Origin: Lithobates sylvaticus
Lineage: Eukaryota; Chordata; Amphibia; Anura; Ranidae
Reading direction: 5' to 3'
Assembly: GCA_028564925.1 (NCBI GenBank)
Contig: CM053029.1
Span: 433,649,398 to 433,713,397, forward strand
Length of the DNA stretch: 64,000 nucleotides
A program made the position numbers and the translations under genes. Below are positions 19,630 to 30,235 of this stretch, piece after piece (the first letter of the stretch is position 1; each line of letters opens with the position of its first letter). The notes under the pieces were generated by a model. It was not told where the DNA came from, made no database searches, and was given only the letters and a program-made list of their open reading frames with translations.

Positions 19630-20345
19630 GGCCGCCGCCATCTTGCGGCCTACACAAACCCCTCGGCCTCCGCAGTCAAGTGCAGCGCTCTGCAGGATTT
19701 CTCTGACCTCACCTCCAACAGCCTCCCCAGCCAGGGGGAACCGCACATGGACTGAGAAACGAGCGCTGGAGAGGGATTGGAGCCCCAAAGCTACAGGTGA
19801 GCGACGGCAGCCATCTTGCTACACCCCAGGCCCACCTGTCCTCATCCCTCGTCCCTCCTGCCCCGGGCCCCGTATGTGGACACTATCTGGTGGGAACAAA
19901 GCACATCCAGAGCGGCTGTAGGCTTCTGGTCCCCAGAGGGAGAGCTGGGACCCAGGCGGAACGCCGCCCCTCCACCCGGCGGTCGTTTTAGGACAGGCCG
20001 CGGCTTCGGCCTACTCGGCGGCCATCTTACCACTCCCAGAGTCCGGGCCTACCCACAATCACACAGCCTCCTCTACCACACAAGCGGCCTTAAAGAGACA
20101 GACCTGCCGCCCACTGAGCCCCCAGGGACTTGCATCACCACCTGGCCTACACACAGTGGATCGGCGGCCATCTTGCTCCACCCGCGGCCTACACCTGCTC
20201 CCTCCTGGCTCCTCTCCACTCACTGAATACCTCAGGAACCCCCCAGAGACACTTTACATGCCCGGGGGCCAGTGGTATCACTTTCACGCTGCACAGGTGA
20301 GCCCCTCGAGGTCTAGCAGAGACACGGCGGCCATCTTGGTACACC
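19630..20345 (+). promoter_or_regulatory. LINE 5' UTR promoter-like array with five YY1-type motifs
   Basis: GCCATCTT(G) occurs at 19637, 19810, 20021, 20167 and 20330, spaced about 145-210 bases, each preceded by CGGC/GGC-rich sequence and followed by ACACC- or GGCCT-type words. CCATCTT is the YY1 core, and human L1 uses a YY1 site near its start. The spacing suggests decayed monomers, as in some mammalian L1 promoters. Confidence 0.6.
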
Positions 20346-20501
20346 TCAGCAGACACCAGAGGCCTCAGTCCCCCTCAATGCTCGAACAAGGGAGCGCGGC
20401 CTGGGCATGGCGGAATGAGGTCGCATAGTGCCTGAGCGCCCGCTCCCGGACCCGGTAAACAAAGTCGCTATGCCAGCGGAACAGCTAACTATCACTCTGC
20501 C

Positions 20502-21683
20502 ATGAGCTACCGCAAGAAGGGAAAGTTCAAGGGTACTGCTAAACTAATCCCGGCTTCCCAGATCGACAAATTCCTCAAGGAAAAACCTAGAACGCCACCG
20601 GAGGCCCGACCTGAACAGCCACGTGGGGAGGCCCTACCCGCTATCCTCCCAGTCAACATGGCGTCCACGCAACCATCAAGCTCGCAGCCTCTGACTGGTC
20701 TCCCAGTGATACTGAACCCAACCCCGCTAAGCCAGGGGGGGTCCGGTACCCCCTCACAACACATGGGGGACGATGCGGACATACGGGCGCTACTGCGGGC
20801 CCTCCCTACGAAGGCCGACATGGAAGCCTTACCCACCAAGGCTGATATGGAAGCGCTAGTCCAGCGGGTCGAAGAGCAGCACAGACGAGACCTCCAGGAG
20901 ATTAGGTCCGAAGTGCAGGACATAGATGAGAGGCTAACAAGAGAGGAGGCTACGGTTGGATCCCTGGAGGCTCGGGTCTCGCAGTTGGAGAGAGAACAAC
21001 AGAGGCACCAGGAACAACTGGCGGAGGTACAACTGCATGCAGAGGACCTCGAGAACCGCAGCCGCCGCCAGAACCTGAGATTCCGGGGTATACCAGAAGC
21101 GACAGGGGCGGAAAACCTAGCGGAGACGGTCCGGGCCATTGCCCACAAGCTACTGGCACAAGACTGCCCGGCACTCTTGGAGTTTGACAGGGTGCATAGG
21201 ACACTAGGCCCACGGCCCGCGGATGTGGACCGTCCCCGAGATGTCCTGTGCAAGCTTCACCGTTACAGCCACAAGGAGATGATTCTACAAGCAGCCAGGC
21301 TCAAGGGACCGGTGGACTTTGATGGGGCACAAATATCGGTTTACCCGGATGTTTCCCGCTCCACACTGATCAGGAGAGCAATGCTAAAACCGTTACTGGA
21401 GCGCCTCAGCAGAGCAGGATTGACATACAGATGGGGATTTCCCCTACAACTTACCATCCGGAAAGGAACTGACTCCTTCACTCTACGGCGGCACGCAGAG
21501 ATGCCCGACCTCTTCAGGTTCCTGGAAATGGAGCCGTTCCCGCTGCGGGACTGGTTGAGTCCCCTATCATACAGAGATCCGCGCCCGCCAAACCAAGGGA
21601 ACAACAGAGGCCTCCCGCGCAGATCCTCGAGGAGACGACAGAGGGAACCCACTCCGATCGGGAGGGGGGACCCAGAGCAGTAA
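20502..21683 (+). CDS. LINE ORF1 protein (L1-type RNA-binding chaperone)
   Basis: The 393-codon ORF starts at ATG. After a low-complexity N-terminus (residues 1-95) comes a coiled coil (about 100-185, with a Lys-Ala-Asp-Met-Glu-Ala-Leu repeat and many Glu/Gln/Arg heptads). An RNA-recognition-type domain follows, starting at NRSRRQNLRFRGIPE (about 187) with the FDRVHR block, then a C-terminal domain (about 255-340). This is the trimeric ORF1p layout of L1 elements, which coats element RNA in the cytoplasm and supports reverse transcription. The tail is Arg/Pro-rich. Confidence 0.9.
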   Translation: MSYRKKGKFKGTAKLIPASQIDKFLKEKPRTPPEARPEQPRGEALPAILPVNMASTQPSSSQPLTGLPVILNPTPLSQGGSGTPSQHMGDDADIRALLRALPTKADMEALPTKADMEALVQRVEEQHRRDLQEIRSEVQDIDERLTREEATVGSLEARVSQLEREQQRHQEQLAEVQLHAEDLENRSRRQNLRFRGIPEATGAENLAETVRAIAHKLLAQDCPALLEFDRVHRTLGPRPADVDRPRDVLCKLHRYSHKEMILQAARLKGPVDFDGAQISVYPDVSRSTLIRRAMLKPLLERLSRAGLTYRWGFPLQLTIRKGTDSFTLRRHAEMPDLFRFLEMEPFPLRDWLSPLSYRDPRPPNQGNNRGLPRRSSRRRQREPTPIGRGDPEQ

Positions 21684-23148
21684 GCCGAACAGAGAAGACA
21701 CGCAAGTGTTGGGCCCGGGCCTTTTTGTTTTGTTCTCATCGAGACTGAAGGTGTGTGTGCCAAGCTAGAACCCTGCTGGTGAGTGTTTCTTATCTATGTT
21801 GCCCAGCAGGACAGACGTCCCCCTCTCCAGGTGTTGTACCACCCCCCTGCTGGTTGTTTTCTCCTGTTCCGGCCCTCACCTTCCCTTCCCGGGGCCACTT
21901 TGTGCAGGGAACACACCCCCCATAGACAACAGACAGAGCCCCCGGGCCCCCGCACCATCAATATCTACCCCGGGAAAGCTGACTAGAGTCTGCCCCGTTT
22001 CGGGCTATGGGGATACCCCACCGGTCAGAGACAGACCAGGGTCTTGATAGCAGCAGGAGAAGGATCCCGGTGGGGAGACCCAGGAGGAAAGAGACAACAT
22101 GCAGGCCAAGACAGCCTTAGGAGCCCCGTAGCAGGAGAACAGACCTGTAACCGTTGGCTTCAATGAACTGCTCAGGGGTGCTTCAGTTTTACCAGGGGGC
22201 CTCTGCATTCATGTTGGCGCATGTGAGGGAGGGGGGTGGGGGGTACTGGACGGGATTGTAATGTATAAAATGTCTGTGTTTGAGCATCCGGGACCGGTCT
22301 CCTCTGGGAGTGGTACGGGGGAACCGGAGGAGTACATCGTTTTGAGGCTCCTATCCTCCCGCGGGCCTTTAGATCACACTCCCCCTCGGAAAAGCACTCC
22401 GGAGGGGAGTGTCGGAAGGTATACTGGAGGAGCCCGGTTCTGGAGGGGGAGGAGGGGGGTACACGGGTTTCGCTTGGCGGGTATTGCTTGGTAGCACTAC
22501 TGTAGTATTGATTGTGCCTGAAGCCCACACTGTCACCTGTGTCGGCACTAATTTGAGAGAGATGTCTGTCCGTAACCGGCTTCCCCCCCCCTAACAGAGA
22601 ACTTTAACAGATAGCTACTGAACCCACCCAGAGTTTTGGCTGGGAGGGCGGTGGGGGAGGTGGGGGACGGGCGGACATCTCAGAATTCACAGCGGTAAAA
22701 GATGTACACTGATACGGTACAGGGCTGTTTGGCTGATGACATGTTTAGTTTTTATTTTTATAGTTATATGCTTTGTTGAATGGGTCTGGGAGGGGTGCTT
22801 CGGCCTCCGAAGTGTCCGGCCACCCTCCCACATAGATAGTCACCCCGCTGGGGCTCTGCTGGTGAGAGCCCTAAGGGCGAAGAGAGACTTGGTCTCACTA
22901 ACGCGGATAGCGTTTTAGGATAAGGGACTGCTCTATTGCGGTCCCCTTTAATTTCTTTTCTACTTCCTTCCCACTTATATCCTCTCTCTTTTCCGTTTCC
23001 CCTTCGTCCTTCCCCCCTCGCACCTCCCCCCTATCGGTGTTCCCCCCTTCCCTGGCTGGCCCCACCCTCCTCTCCCTTCCCCCCCCGCCCTCTCACCCTC
23101 CCTGTTTTCCCAGGGACCTGATATCCCTCCTCCAGCTCGTCGCAGGCC
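21684..23148 (+). other. LINE inter-ORF spacer
   Basis: About 1.46 kb, G/C-rich, with no coding sequence recognised. It has many short frames on both strands, polypurine/polypyrimidine tracts (22920-23100 is strongly C/T-rich) and no clear nested repeat. Translation of ORF2 would need reinitiation or an internal start across it. Confidence 0.6.
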
Positions 23149-26100
23149 ATGGGTACCACAAACACCCTTAGATTAATGTCCATAAATACTAACGGCCTGA
23201 ACACTCCCGAGAAACGATCGATGGTCCTTTCCAACCTGAAACATTCAAAAGCGCACGTGTGCTTCCTCCAAGAAACCCACTTTAGAGCCGACAAAGTGCC
23301 AAAATTACAAGACCGCTACTTCCCGATAGTCTACCATGGCTGCTCCTCTGAATCCAAGTCGAAGGGGGTTAGCATTCTGATCAGAGCCACGACACCGTGG
23401 AAGCTGCGGGATCAGTGGGAGGATGGGAAGGGTAGAGCCCTGTTTGTCAAGGGGACGTTAGGTGACAGGGTGGTTACGTTGGTTAATCTTTACCTCCCCA
23501 ACACAGGACAGTTGGGTTTCCTGGAGCCGACGCTGTCTAAACTACAGGAATTTGCTGAGGGGGAGGTGATCTTAGGGGGCGACCTGAACGTAACGCTAGA
23601 TCCCTGCCTAGACTCGTCCAGACAGGCATCACAGATCTCTTACCCGGCCCTTAAACGCCTAAAAAGAAACCTCTACTCATTCCACTTGGTGGATGTGTGG
23701 AGAGTGTTGAATCCCACCCGAAGGGATTACTCCTTCTACTCCCACCCACATGACTCCTACACCAGAATCGATCTAATCATGCTACCCCAATCCCTGCTAT
23801 CCAAGGTCCATTCAGCCTCCATAGGATCCATTACGTTCTCGGACCACGCACCGGTCTTCGTTGACATTGACATTCTGGAAGCGGGTCACAGGCAGTGGCA
23901 ATGGAAGTTTAACGAATCCCTACTCCAGACCCCAGAGGTAGTAGAAGAAATCTCAAGGGAGTTGAGGAATTTCTTTAACTCCAATGTTGACACAGGCAGC
24001 ACGCCACTGATGGTGTGGGAGGCACATAAGTGTACAATTAGAGGGATCCTTATAAGAATCGGTACTAGAATTAAGAGGGCCAGGGCCAAACAGACAGTAG
24101 ACCTCCTGGACAAGATCAGGTCAGTGGAAACCCGGCACAAACAGACATTAGCTGTACAGGCCTTGCATGAACTGACGGGTCTGAGGAATCAACTGAAAGA
24201 GCTAGCTATGTTCGGAGCTAAGGCGGTCATAGCAAAATGTAAACGCACCTTCTACGAACATAGTAATAAAAGGGGTAAGCTGTTAGCGAGGGCTTTGAGG
24301 TCCCAACGATCGCAAGCCTTCATTCCAGAGCTAAGGAAGGAAGGGGGAGCAAAGGCCCACACCACAGAAGAGATTGCAGACCAGTTCTGCAAATACTATT
24401 CCTCATTATACAACTTACCTCGTAAACAGTCAGAAAGAGGGAAATCCTTAGAAAGGGAAGCCATAAAGTCCTATATTCAAAAATCAGGGCTCCCACAGCT
24501 CCCAGAAGAGGCCTTAGGTGCTCTAGAAGAACCACTCTCGGGGGATGAGATCACGTTAGCCATAGCTGGTATGCAAACGGGTAAAGCCCCCGGGCCTGAC
24601 GGATACTCACTGGGGTACTACAAAACCTTTAGCGCCATTCTGATGCCCCATTTCCTTGCAGCATATAACGAGGCGGGGGAGGGGGGCACACCACCTGAGG
24701 ACACACTTAGGGCCTTTATTACAGTCATTCCCAAAGAAGGAAAGGACCCCCTACTCTGCCAGAACTACAGGCCAATCTCCCTACTCAACGTGGATCTGAA
24801 GATCTTCACGAAGGCATTATCAATGCGGCTGTCCGAATGGATCCCAGCTATAGTCCACTCGGACCAGGTGGGGTTCGTGGCTTCTAGGGAGGCTAGAGAT
24901 AACACCGCTAAGGCACTAAATCTCATTCATGCGGCTAAATCAAGGGGTACCCCATTAGTGTTGCTCTCAACCGACGCCGAGAAGGCGTTCGATAGGGTCC
25001 ACTGGCCATTCATTATGGAAACCCTCCGCCATATTGGACTGGGACAGAGAATGTTGACCTGGATTCAGGCCATCTATTCCAGACCGTCGGCCAGGGTAAA
25101 GGTTAATGGACAGTTATCTCCCGCCTTTGGCATCACTAATGGTACAAGACAGGGGTGTCCTCTTTCCCCTTTAATTTTCATCCTGTCTTTAGAGCCCTTC
25201 TTACTCACGGTTAGAAACAATCCCGACATAACCGGCATCGACCTGGGGGAATCATTGTCGCCAAAGATAGCTGCATTTGCAGACGACCTGCTCTTCTTTT
25301 TGACTAATCCCCTTATCTCGGTGCCCAACCTAATGGCGGAACTGGAGCTATATGGAAGATTGTCCTTTTTTAAGGTCAACTTCCAGAAATCAGAGGCCTT
25401 AAATGTCTCTGTACCCAACCCTACATACACCCTACTACAAGCAGACTTCCCTTTCAAGTGGGCTAACACCCACATTAAGTACCTGGGGATTAACTTACCT
25501 AACAAAATTGAGAACGTTTTCTCCCTCAATTTCCCCCCCCTCCTGCAGAATATTAATAGGGACCTGCAGAAATGGAACACAGGTTTATTCTCATGGTTCG
25601 GAAGGTGTAGCATAATAAAAATGAATGTCATGCCTCGTATATTATACTACCTTCAGGCCCTACCAATTAAGATACCGAGCACTTTCTTGAGGGCACTTAA
25701 TCGATCACTCGTCAGATTCGTCTGGGTAGGCAAACCACCGAGACTGGCCCAGTCCATTCTAAGATTACCAAAAGTGCTAGGGGGCATAGCCTTCCCAGAT
25801 GTGTCCAGATATCACATAGCCTGTCACTTGACCAGGATCATTGATTGGTGTCGCCATGGGACACTCAAGCAATGGGTCCAAATAGAGCAGCGCATCACGG
25901 GAGTGGATCTGCGGGGCTTGCCTTGGTGCCGGAGGGGCTACGCGGAGCAGGTAACTAAGCATCCCACGGTGGGAGAGACTTGGAGGGTAGCCCAGAAGGC
26001 CTCTGGGCAACTGTTGGGGATATCCCTACCTTCCCCATTGACCCCAGTAGTGGGGAACCCGGACTTTAAACCGGGCATGGAAGACCCTAGGTTCCAAGAC

Positions 26101-26970
26101 CTATGGATGTACGGAAAACACCAACTAAGACACTTCATTAGAGAGGGACGATGGATGACTAGAACTGAAATATTAGAAGACCCTCTTCTGGGCAGCCTTC
26201 CCTTCTGGCAAAAGGTCCAATTGTCACATTTTATCAGGACACAGCCTCACCCGAGGCCATACATGAGAAAGCTAACCCCTTTCGAGCAGCTATGCTCGGA
26301 TCAGGAGCCCATAAGACACACAATCTCACTGACATACCAGGCATTGAATATCCCACCCCCTGACTTTAAGCTGCCATTTATAGAAAAATGGGAACGAGAC
26401 CTGGGGTTGGAATTCACAGAGAAACAAGTAGAGAGGATCCTCCTCTTCACGATCAAAACATCAGTGAGTGCTAACCAGCAAGAGTCAGGATACAAAGTCC
26501 TCACGCGCTGGTACTACAACCCAGTGCGACTACACAAAATGTTTCCTCAGAGCTCGGACCGATGCTGGAGATGTGGAGAGGAGGCGGGTAGCCTGCTCCA
26601 CATCTTCTGGTCCTGCAGACTCCTGACCCCGTTTTGGACGGAAGTTCACCGAATATTGCAGAAATTTGTGGATAGAGACTTGCCCATGACTGCAGGCTTC
26701 TTTCTAATACATCACCACGAGATCCCAGGTAAGGTCTATAGGAAATCCATCATCCCCTCCCTGGTCACGGCAGCAAAAAGTTGTATTCCCCTAATGTGGA
26801 AACAGACAGAGCCCCCAGGAGTAGCAATGTGGTTGAAAAAAGTAGCGGACATCCATAGGATGGAGGACCTGGTGGCATCTGACAAAGGCCTCAGAGAACA
26901 ATATCTCAAAAAATGGTACTACTGGCTTGAATTCTATTTCTCGGAGGAGTACGCGAGATTGACGACTTGA
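23149..26970 (+). CDS. LINE ORF2: endonuclease-reverse transcriptase
   Basis: The 1273-codon ORF starts at ATG with no interruption. The apurinic-type endonuclease covers about residues 1-235: SINTNGLN, QETHF, GGDLNVTLD, RIDLIM and SDHAPV are the expected metal- and phosphate-binding blocks. The RT core runs from about 500 to 780: NYRPISLL, STDAEKAFDRVHW (Asp near 608), GTRQGCPLSP, and FADDLLFFL (about 708). A C-terminal Cys cluster CWRCG...HIFWSC lies near 1137. This is the L1-clade order. The enzyme nicks target DNA and primes cDNA there. Confidence 0.95.
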   Translation: MGTTNTLRLMSINTNGLNTPEKRSMVLSNLKHSKAHVCFLQETHFRADKVPKLQDRYFPIVYHGCSSESKSKGVSILIRATTPWKLRDQWEDGKGRALFVKGTLGDRVVTLVNLYLPNTGQLGFLEPTLSKLQEFAEGEVILGGDLNVTLDPCLDSSRQASQISYPALKRLKRNLYSFHLVDVWRVLNPTRRDYSFYSHPHDSYTRIDLIMLPQSLLSKVHSASIGSITFSDHAPVFVDIDILEAGHRQWQWKFNESLLQTPEVVEEISRELRNFFNSNVDTGSTPLMVWEAHKCTIRGILIRIGTRIKRARAKQTVDLLDKIRSVETRHKQTLAVQALHELTGLRNQLKELAMFGAKAVIAKCKRTFYEHSNKRGKLLARALRSQRSQAFIPELRKEGGAKAHTTEEIADQFCKYYSSLYNLPRKQSERGKSLEREAIKSYIQKSGLPQLPEEALGALEEPLSGDEITLAIAGMQTGKAPGPDGYSLGYYKTFSAILMPHFLAAYNEAGEGGTPPEDTLRAFITVIPKEGKDPLLCQNYRPISLLNVDLKIFTKALSMRLSEWIPAIVHSDQVGFVASREARDNTAKALNLIHAAKSRGTPLVLLSTDAEKAFDRVHWPFIMETLRHIGLGQRMLTWIQAIYSRPSARVKVNGQLSPAFGITNGTRQGCPLSPLIFILSLEPFLLTVRNNPDITGIDLGESLSPKIAAFADDLLFFLTNPLISVPNLMAELELYGRLSFFKVNFQKSEALNVSVPNPTYTLLQADFPFKWANTHIKYLGINLPNKIENVFSLNFPPLLQNINRDLQKWNTGLFSWFGRCSIIKMNVMPRILYYLQALPIKIPSTFLRALNRSLVRFVWVGKPPRLAQSILRLPKVLGGIAFPDVSRYHIACHLTRIIDWCRHGTLKQWVQIEQRITGVDLRGLPWCRRGYAEQVTKHPTVGETWRVAQKASGQLLGISLPSPLTPVVGNPDFKPGMEDPRFQDLWMYGKHQLRHFIREGRWMTRTEILEDPLLGSLPFWQKVQLSHFIRTQPHPRPYMRKLTPFEQLCSDQEPIRHTISLTYQALNIPPPDFKLPFIEKWERDLGLEFTEKQVERILLFTIKTSVSANQQESGYKVLTRWYYNPVRLHKMFPQSSDRCWRCGEEAGSLLHIFWSCRLLTPFWTEVHRILQKFVDRDLPMTAGFFLIHHHEIPGKVYRKSIIPSLVTAAKSCIPLMWKQTEPPGVAMWLKKVADIHRMEDLVASDKGLREQYLKKWYYWLEFYFSEEYARLTT

Positions 26971-27468
26971 GCGTTGGGGTATGTCGAACCCCGGACTCAG
27001 CAAGACGACCGAGCTGGGGGGAGCTGGAGGACGGACTATCCCCCCTTCCCCCCCCCCCCCCACCCCCCTGTCCACCCCCTATTTGTTGATTCCTTTCCTC
27101 TTATCATCCGGCCTTCCCCTGATCCTGTACCTTTCCCCCACTCTTCTTTCTTTCCCCTCTTCTCTTACAAAGAAAAGTAAGTCGACTCATGGGTAGACTT
27201 TCGATTAAAAAATGTGAACAGAACTAACCAATGCTTTAGAACACCACAGCGGAGGGGGCGGGGGGTTACCTGCCCCCCTCCTCATTCAGATGGAGATCGA
27301 GGAACACTCGACCCAAGTTCCAGTGGTTCATAACTATCTAACAACTCTCAAGTCGAGGGATAAAAATGTTGAAGTTAACAGATGGTTGATGTCCTTTGTT
27401 TTAAAGATTGTATTTGTATGTTAACTGATTATCTCACAAATAAAGAATTTAAAAAAAAAAAAAAAAAA
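26971..27468 (+). other. LINE 3' UTR and poly(A) tail
   Basis: About 480 bases with C-rich and G-rich tracts, an AATAAA at about 27440, then an A-run to 27468 that meets the right target duplication (27469-27483). Confidence 0.85.
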
Positions 27469-27775
27469 AGAAGTGGGACTTCCTGTCCTTCTTCCTCCTT
27501 CTGATTTCTGGCGGCCTAGGTGACTCCTCCTTTCCTAGGCGGCCCCTCCCTCCCGGCAATGTTCTGGGACACGTCACAGGTCCCAGAACATTGCCTGGCC
27601 ATTGACGGAGCACAACGTGGCTCGCGCATGCGCAGTGCGTGCCCGGCTGTGAAGCCGCAAACTGTCACAGCCGGGTACCCACACTTACAAGGTCGGCGCC
27701 ACAGAGAGGAGAGGTAGAGAACAGAGGCTTCGGGCGGCCCCATCACTGGACTGTGGAACAGGTGAGTGTCTGTCA

Positions 27776-27820
27776 ATTAAAAGTCAGCAGCTATACTTTT
27801 TGTAGCTGCTGACTTTTAAT
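27776..27820. repeat. Perfect 18-bp hairpin inside the TTAA MITE
   Basis: ATTAAAAGTCAGCAGCTA (27776-27793) pairs fully with 27803-27820 across a 9-base loop. MITE hairpins of this size can be transcribed into miRNA-like folds; no evidence of that is visible here. Confidence 0.7.
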
Positions 27821-27851
27821 AAATTCAAAAACCAATGGAACTTCCCTTTAA

Positions 27852-28251
27852 ATACCACCAAACAAAGCTCTATCTGTCTCAAACAAATTATATAAAAAAT
27901 GGTTGAGTAATTGTCATTCAAAGTGTGACAGCACTGAAAGCTGAAAAATTGCCTGGACAGGAAGGGCATGAATGTGTCTGGACTTGAAGTGATTATTGAG
28001 GTGTTTTCTGATTTCGGATTCTGAAGTCACTGCCCCTCCTTGCTACCTTCGCCAATCAGAGAAACCCTTGCACTTATTGAAAACATACAAGGCATTCTAT
28101 AAGTGGCAGCAGTGCCAAGCAACTGACCCCTATAATCAGGGAGCAGAAGGGAACCCACACACAGAATTTGAGCAGGTCTCAGACGTTTGCATCTGTCACT
28201 GTAGCAGCGCCCACTACTACAGTGCTTTCTAGCTTCCCCAGCAGGTAAGAA
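27852..28251. other. Older MITE remainder, then unassigned sequence
   Basis: 27852-27990 continues the MITE sequence interrupted at 19298, with ATACCACCA, GTAATTGTCATTCAAAGTGTGA and GGACAGGAAGGG as at 18938-19070. 27991-28251 shows nothing recognisable. Confidence 0.55.
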
Positions 28252-28254
28252 TAA

Positions 28255-29920
28255 TGCCGCGTACACACGTGCGGACTTTTGCCGGCGGACTTAGTCCAGC
28301 GGACAATCCCGCGGGACTTTCCAGCTAGGTCCGCTGGACTTTCCGAGCGTGTGGACTTCCCCCCAAATCCAAGTCAGACCCTCATCCGAGCACGCAGCCT
28401 GGCAGGCCAGGAAAGGGGTGGGGACGAACGAGCGCCCCCCCCCTCCTGAGCCGTACCAGGCCGCGTGCCCTCAACATGGGGGGTGCCCTGGGGAAAGGGG
28501 GGCCGTGCGGCCCCCCCACCCCAAAGCACCTTGTCCCCATGTTGATGAGGACAAGGGCCTCTTCCCGACAACCCTGGCCGTTGGTTGTCGGGGTCTGCGG
28601 GCGGGGGCTTATCAGAATCTGGGAGCCCCCTTTAATAAGGGGGCCCCCAGATCCCGGCCCCCCACCCTATGTGAATGAGTATGGGGTACGATGTACCCCT
28701 ACCCATTCACCTAAGGTGTAAAATGTAAAGTACAAAAAACACACACACTTTTGAAAAAAATATTTTATTGCACTGCTCCGGGGGTCTTCTTCCGTCTTGG
28801 GGGTCTTCTCGCCGGACTCCTCCGCTCTCTTCTGCTCTTTTACCTAGCTCTTTCACGAGCGGAGGAGTCCGGCTACCTTCTTCGTCGTCGCCGCCGTCGT
28901 CTGGGGGTCTCGATCCGCCTTCGGGGGTCTCTTCTGTTCTGCACGGAAGACGACGACCGCCGCAAGAACAGAAGAGACCCCCGAAGGCGGATCGAGACCC
29001 CCAGACGACGGCGGCGACGACGAAGAAGGTAGCCGGACTCCTCCGTTCGTGAAAGAGCTAGGTAAAAGAGCAGAAGAGAGCGGAGGAGTCCGGCGAGAAG
29101 ACCCCCAAGACGGAAGAAGACCCCCGGAGCAGTGCAATAAAATATTTTTTCAAAAGTGTGTGTGTTTTTGTACTTTACATTTTACACCTTAGGTGAATGG
29201 GTAGGGGTACATCGTACCCCATACTCATTCACATAGGGTGGGGGGCCGGGATCTGGGGGCCCCCTTATTAAAGGGGGTTCCCAGATTCCGATAAGCCCCC
29301 GCCCACAGACCCCGACAACCAACGGCCAGGGTTGTCGGGAAGAGGCCCTTGTCCTCATCAACATGGGGACAAGGTGCTTTGGGGTGGGAGGGCCGCACGG
29401 CCCCCCTTTCCCCAGGGCACCCCCCATGTTGAGGGCACGCGGCCTGGTACGGCTCAGGAGGGGGGGGGCGCTCGTTCGTCCCCACCCCTTTCCTGGCCTG
29501 CCAGGCTGCGTGCTCGGATGAGGGTCTGACATGGATTTGGGGGGAACCCCCGCGCCGTTTTTTTTCGGCGTGGGGAGTCCCTTTAAATCCATGCCAGGTC
29601 ACGGAGCTAGCGCGGCGGCAGTAACTGCCTACGCTAGCTACGTAACCTGAAGTCACGTGCTAAATGAACGGACTTGCCGATGAGCGGCAAGTCCGTTCAT
29701 TTCAAAAGTCCCGCGGACTTGCCCACTAACGGCGGGATTGTCCGCCGGACTGCCAAGTCCAGCGGATAATTTTAAAACCAAACTTAAAACTTTGGTGCCA
29801 AAAAGTCCGCCGGACTTTGGCGCCAAAAAGTCCGCCAGCGCCCACACACGAGGGGATTATCCGCTGGACTTCAGTCCAGCGGATAATTCCGCGGGATTGT
29901 CCCTTCGTGTGTATGCCGCA
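28255..29920. mobile_element. Fold-back element FB-1, near-perfect giant palindrome
   Basis: Flanked by TAA (28252-28254 and 29921-29923). It has ends TGCCGCGTACACAC and GTGTGTATGCCGCA, the end type and TWA duplication expected for PIF/Harbinger-derived elements. Inside, about 28365-28946 is repeated inverted at about 28974-29556 with only scattered mismatches and a spacer near 30 bases, so about 590-bp arms can fold. Mirror-image open frames on both strands follow from the symmetry. No transposase. Confidence 0.85.
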
Positions 29921-29923
29921 TAA

Positions 29924-30235
29924 CACATACTTTGTGTCCTGATGGGCCAATGTAAGCATGCAATAAGGTATCCCTCTTCAGCGAAAGATGTTAGTATATG
30001 TGGGATTCACCTTCAAGTGCAGAGCTCGCAGAGAGTGTAATCCAAGTCACATGTAAGGTTACAGGGCTTCCTGCTCATGTTTATTGGTCAGTGTGTACAG
30101 CAAGCAAGAGGATTACCACGCAGGGCTATAAAACACAGTCCCAAAAACAAAAGTCCAGCAAAAACAGTTTCAAGCCTCCTGACTAATAAATAGACCTCAC
30201 GGGGTCTGCTCCAATCCTGCAGACATATTCCCATA
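29924..30235. other. Unassigned sequence between fold-back elements
   Basis: About 310 bases with no ORF, repeat unit or known motif seen. Confidence 0.5.

Larger units (their letters stand above)
19426..27468 (+). mobile_element. Full-length L1/Tx1-type LINE
   Basis: An 8.04-kb element with 5' UTR (19426-20501), ORF1, a 1.46-kb inter-ORF spacer, ORF2, 3' UTR and poly(A), framed by a 15-bp target duplication. Both ORFs begin with ATG and are uninterrupted. It appears complete and recent. The spacer is unusually long compared with mammalian L1. Confidence 0.93.
19298..27851. mobile_element. TTAA-flanked MITE split by an L1-type LINE
   Basis: Left end TTAAAGCAGAGTTCCA (19298) and right end TGGAACTTCCCTTTAA (to 27851) are imperfect terminal inverted repeats bounded by TTAA. 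The outer flanks join as GTGATGA-TTAA-ATACCACC, matching the uninterrupted relative at 18932-18948. Without the LINE the MITE is about 500 bp. It contains an 18-bp perfect hairpin at 27776-27820. Confidence 0.8.

Noticed and set aside
19467-20428. Several 60-140-codon frames before LINE ORF1
   Set aside because: G/C-rich 5' UTR of the LINE; no conserved domain, and they overlap each other in different frames.
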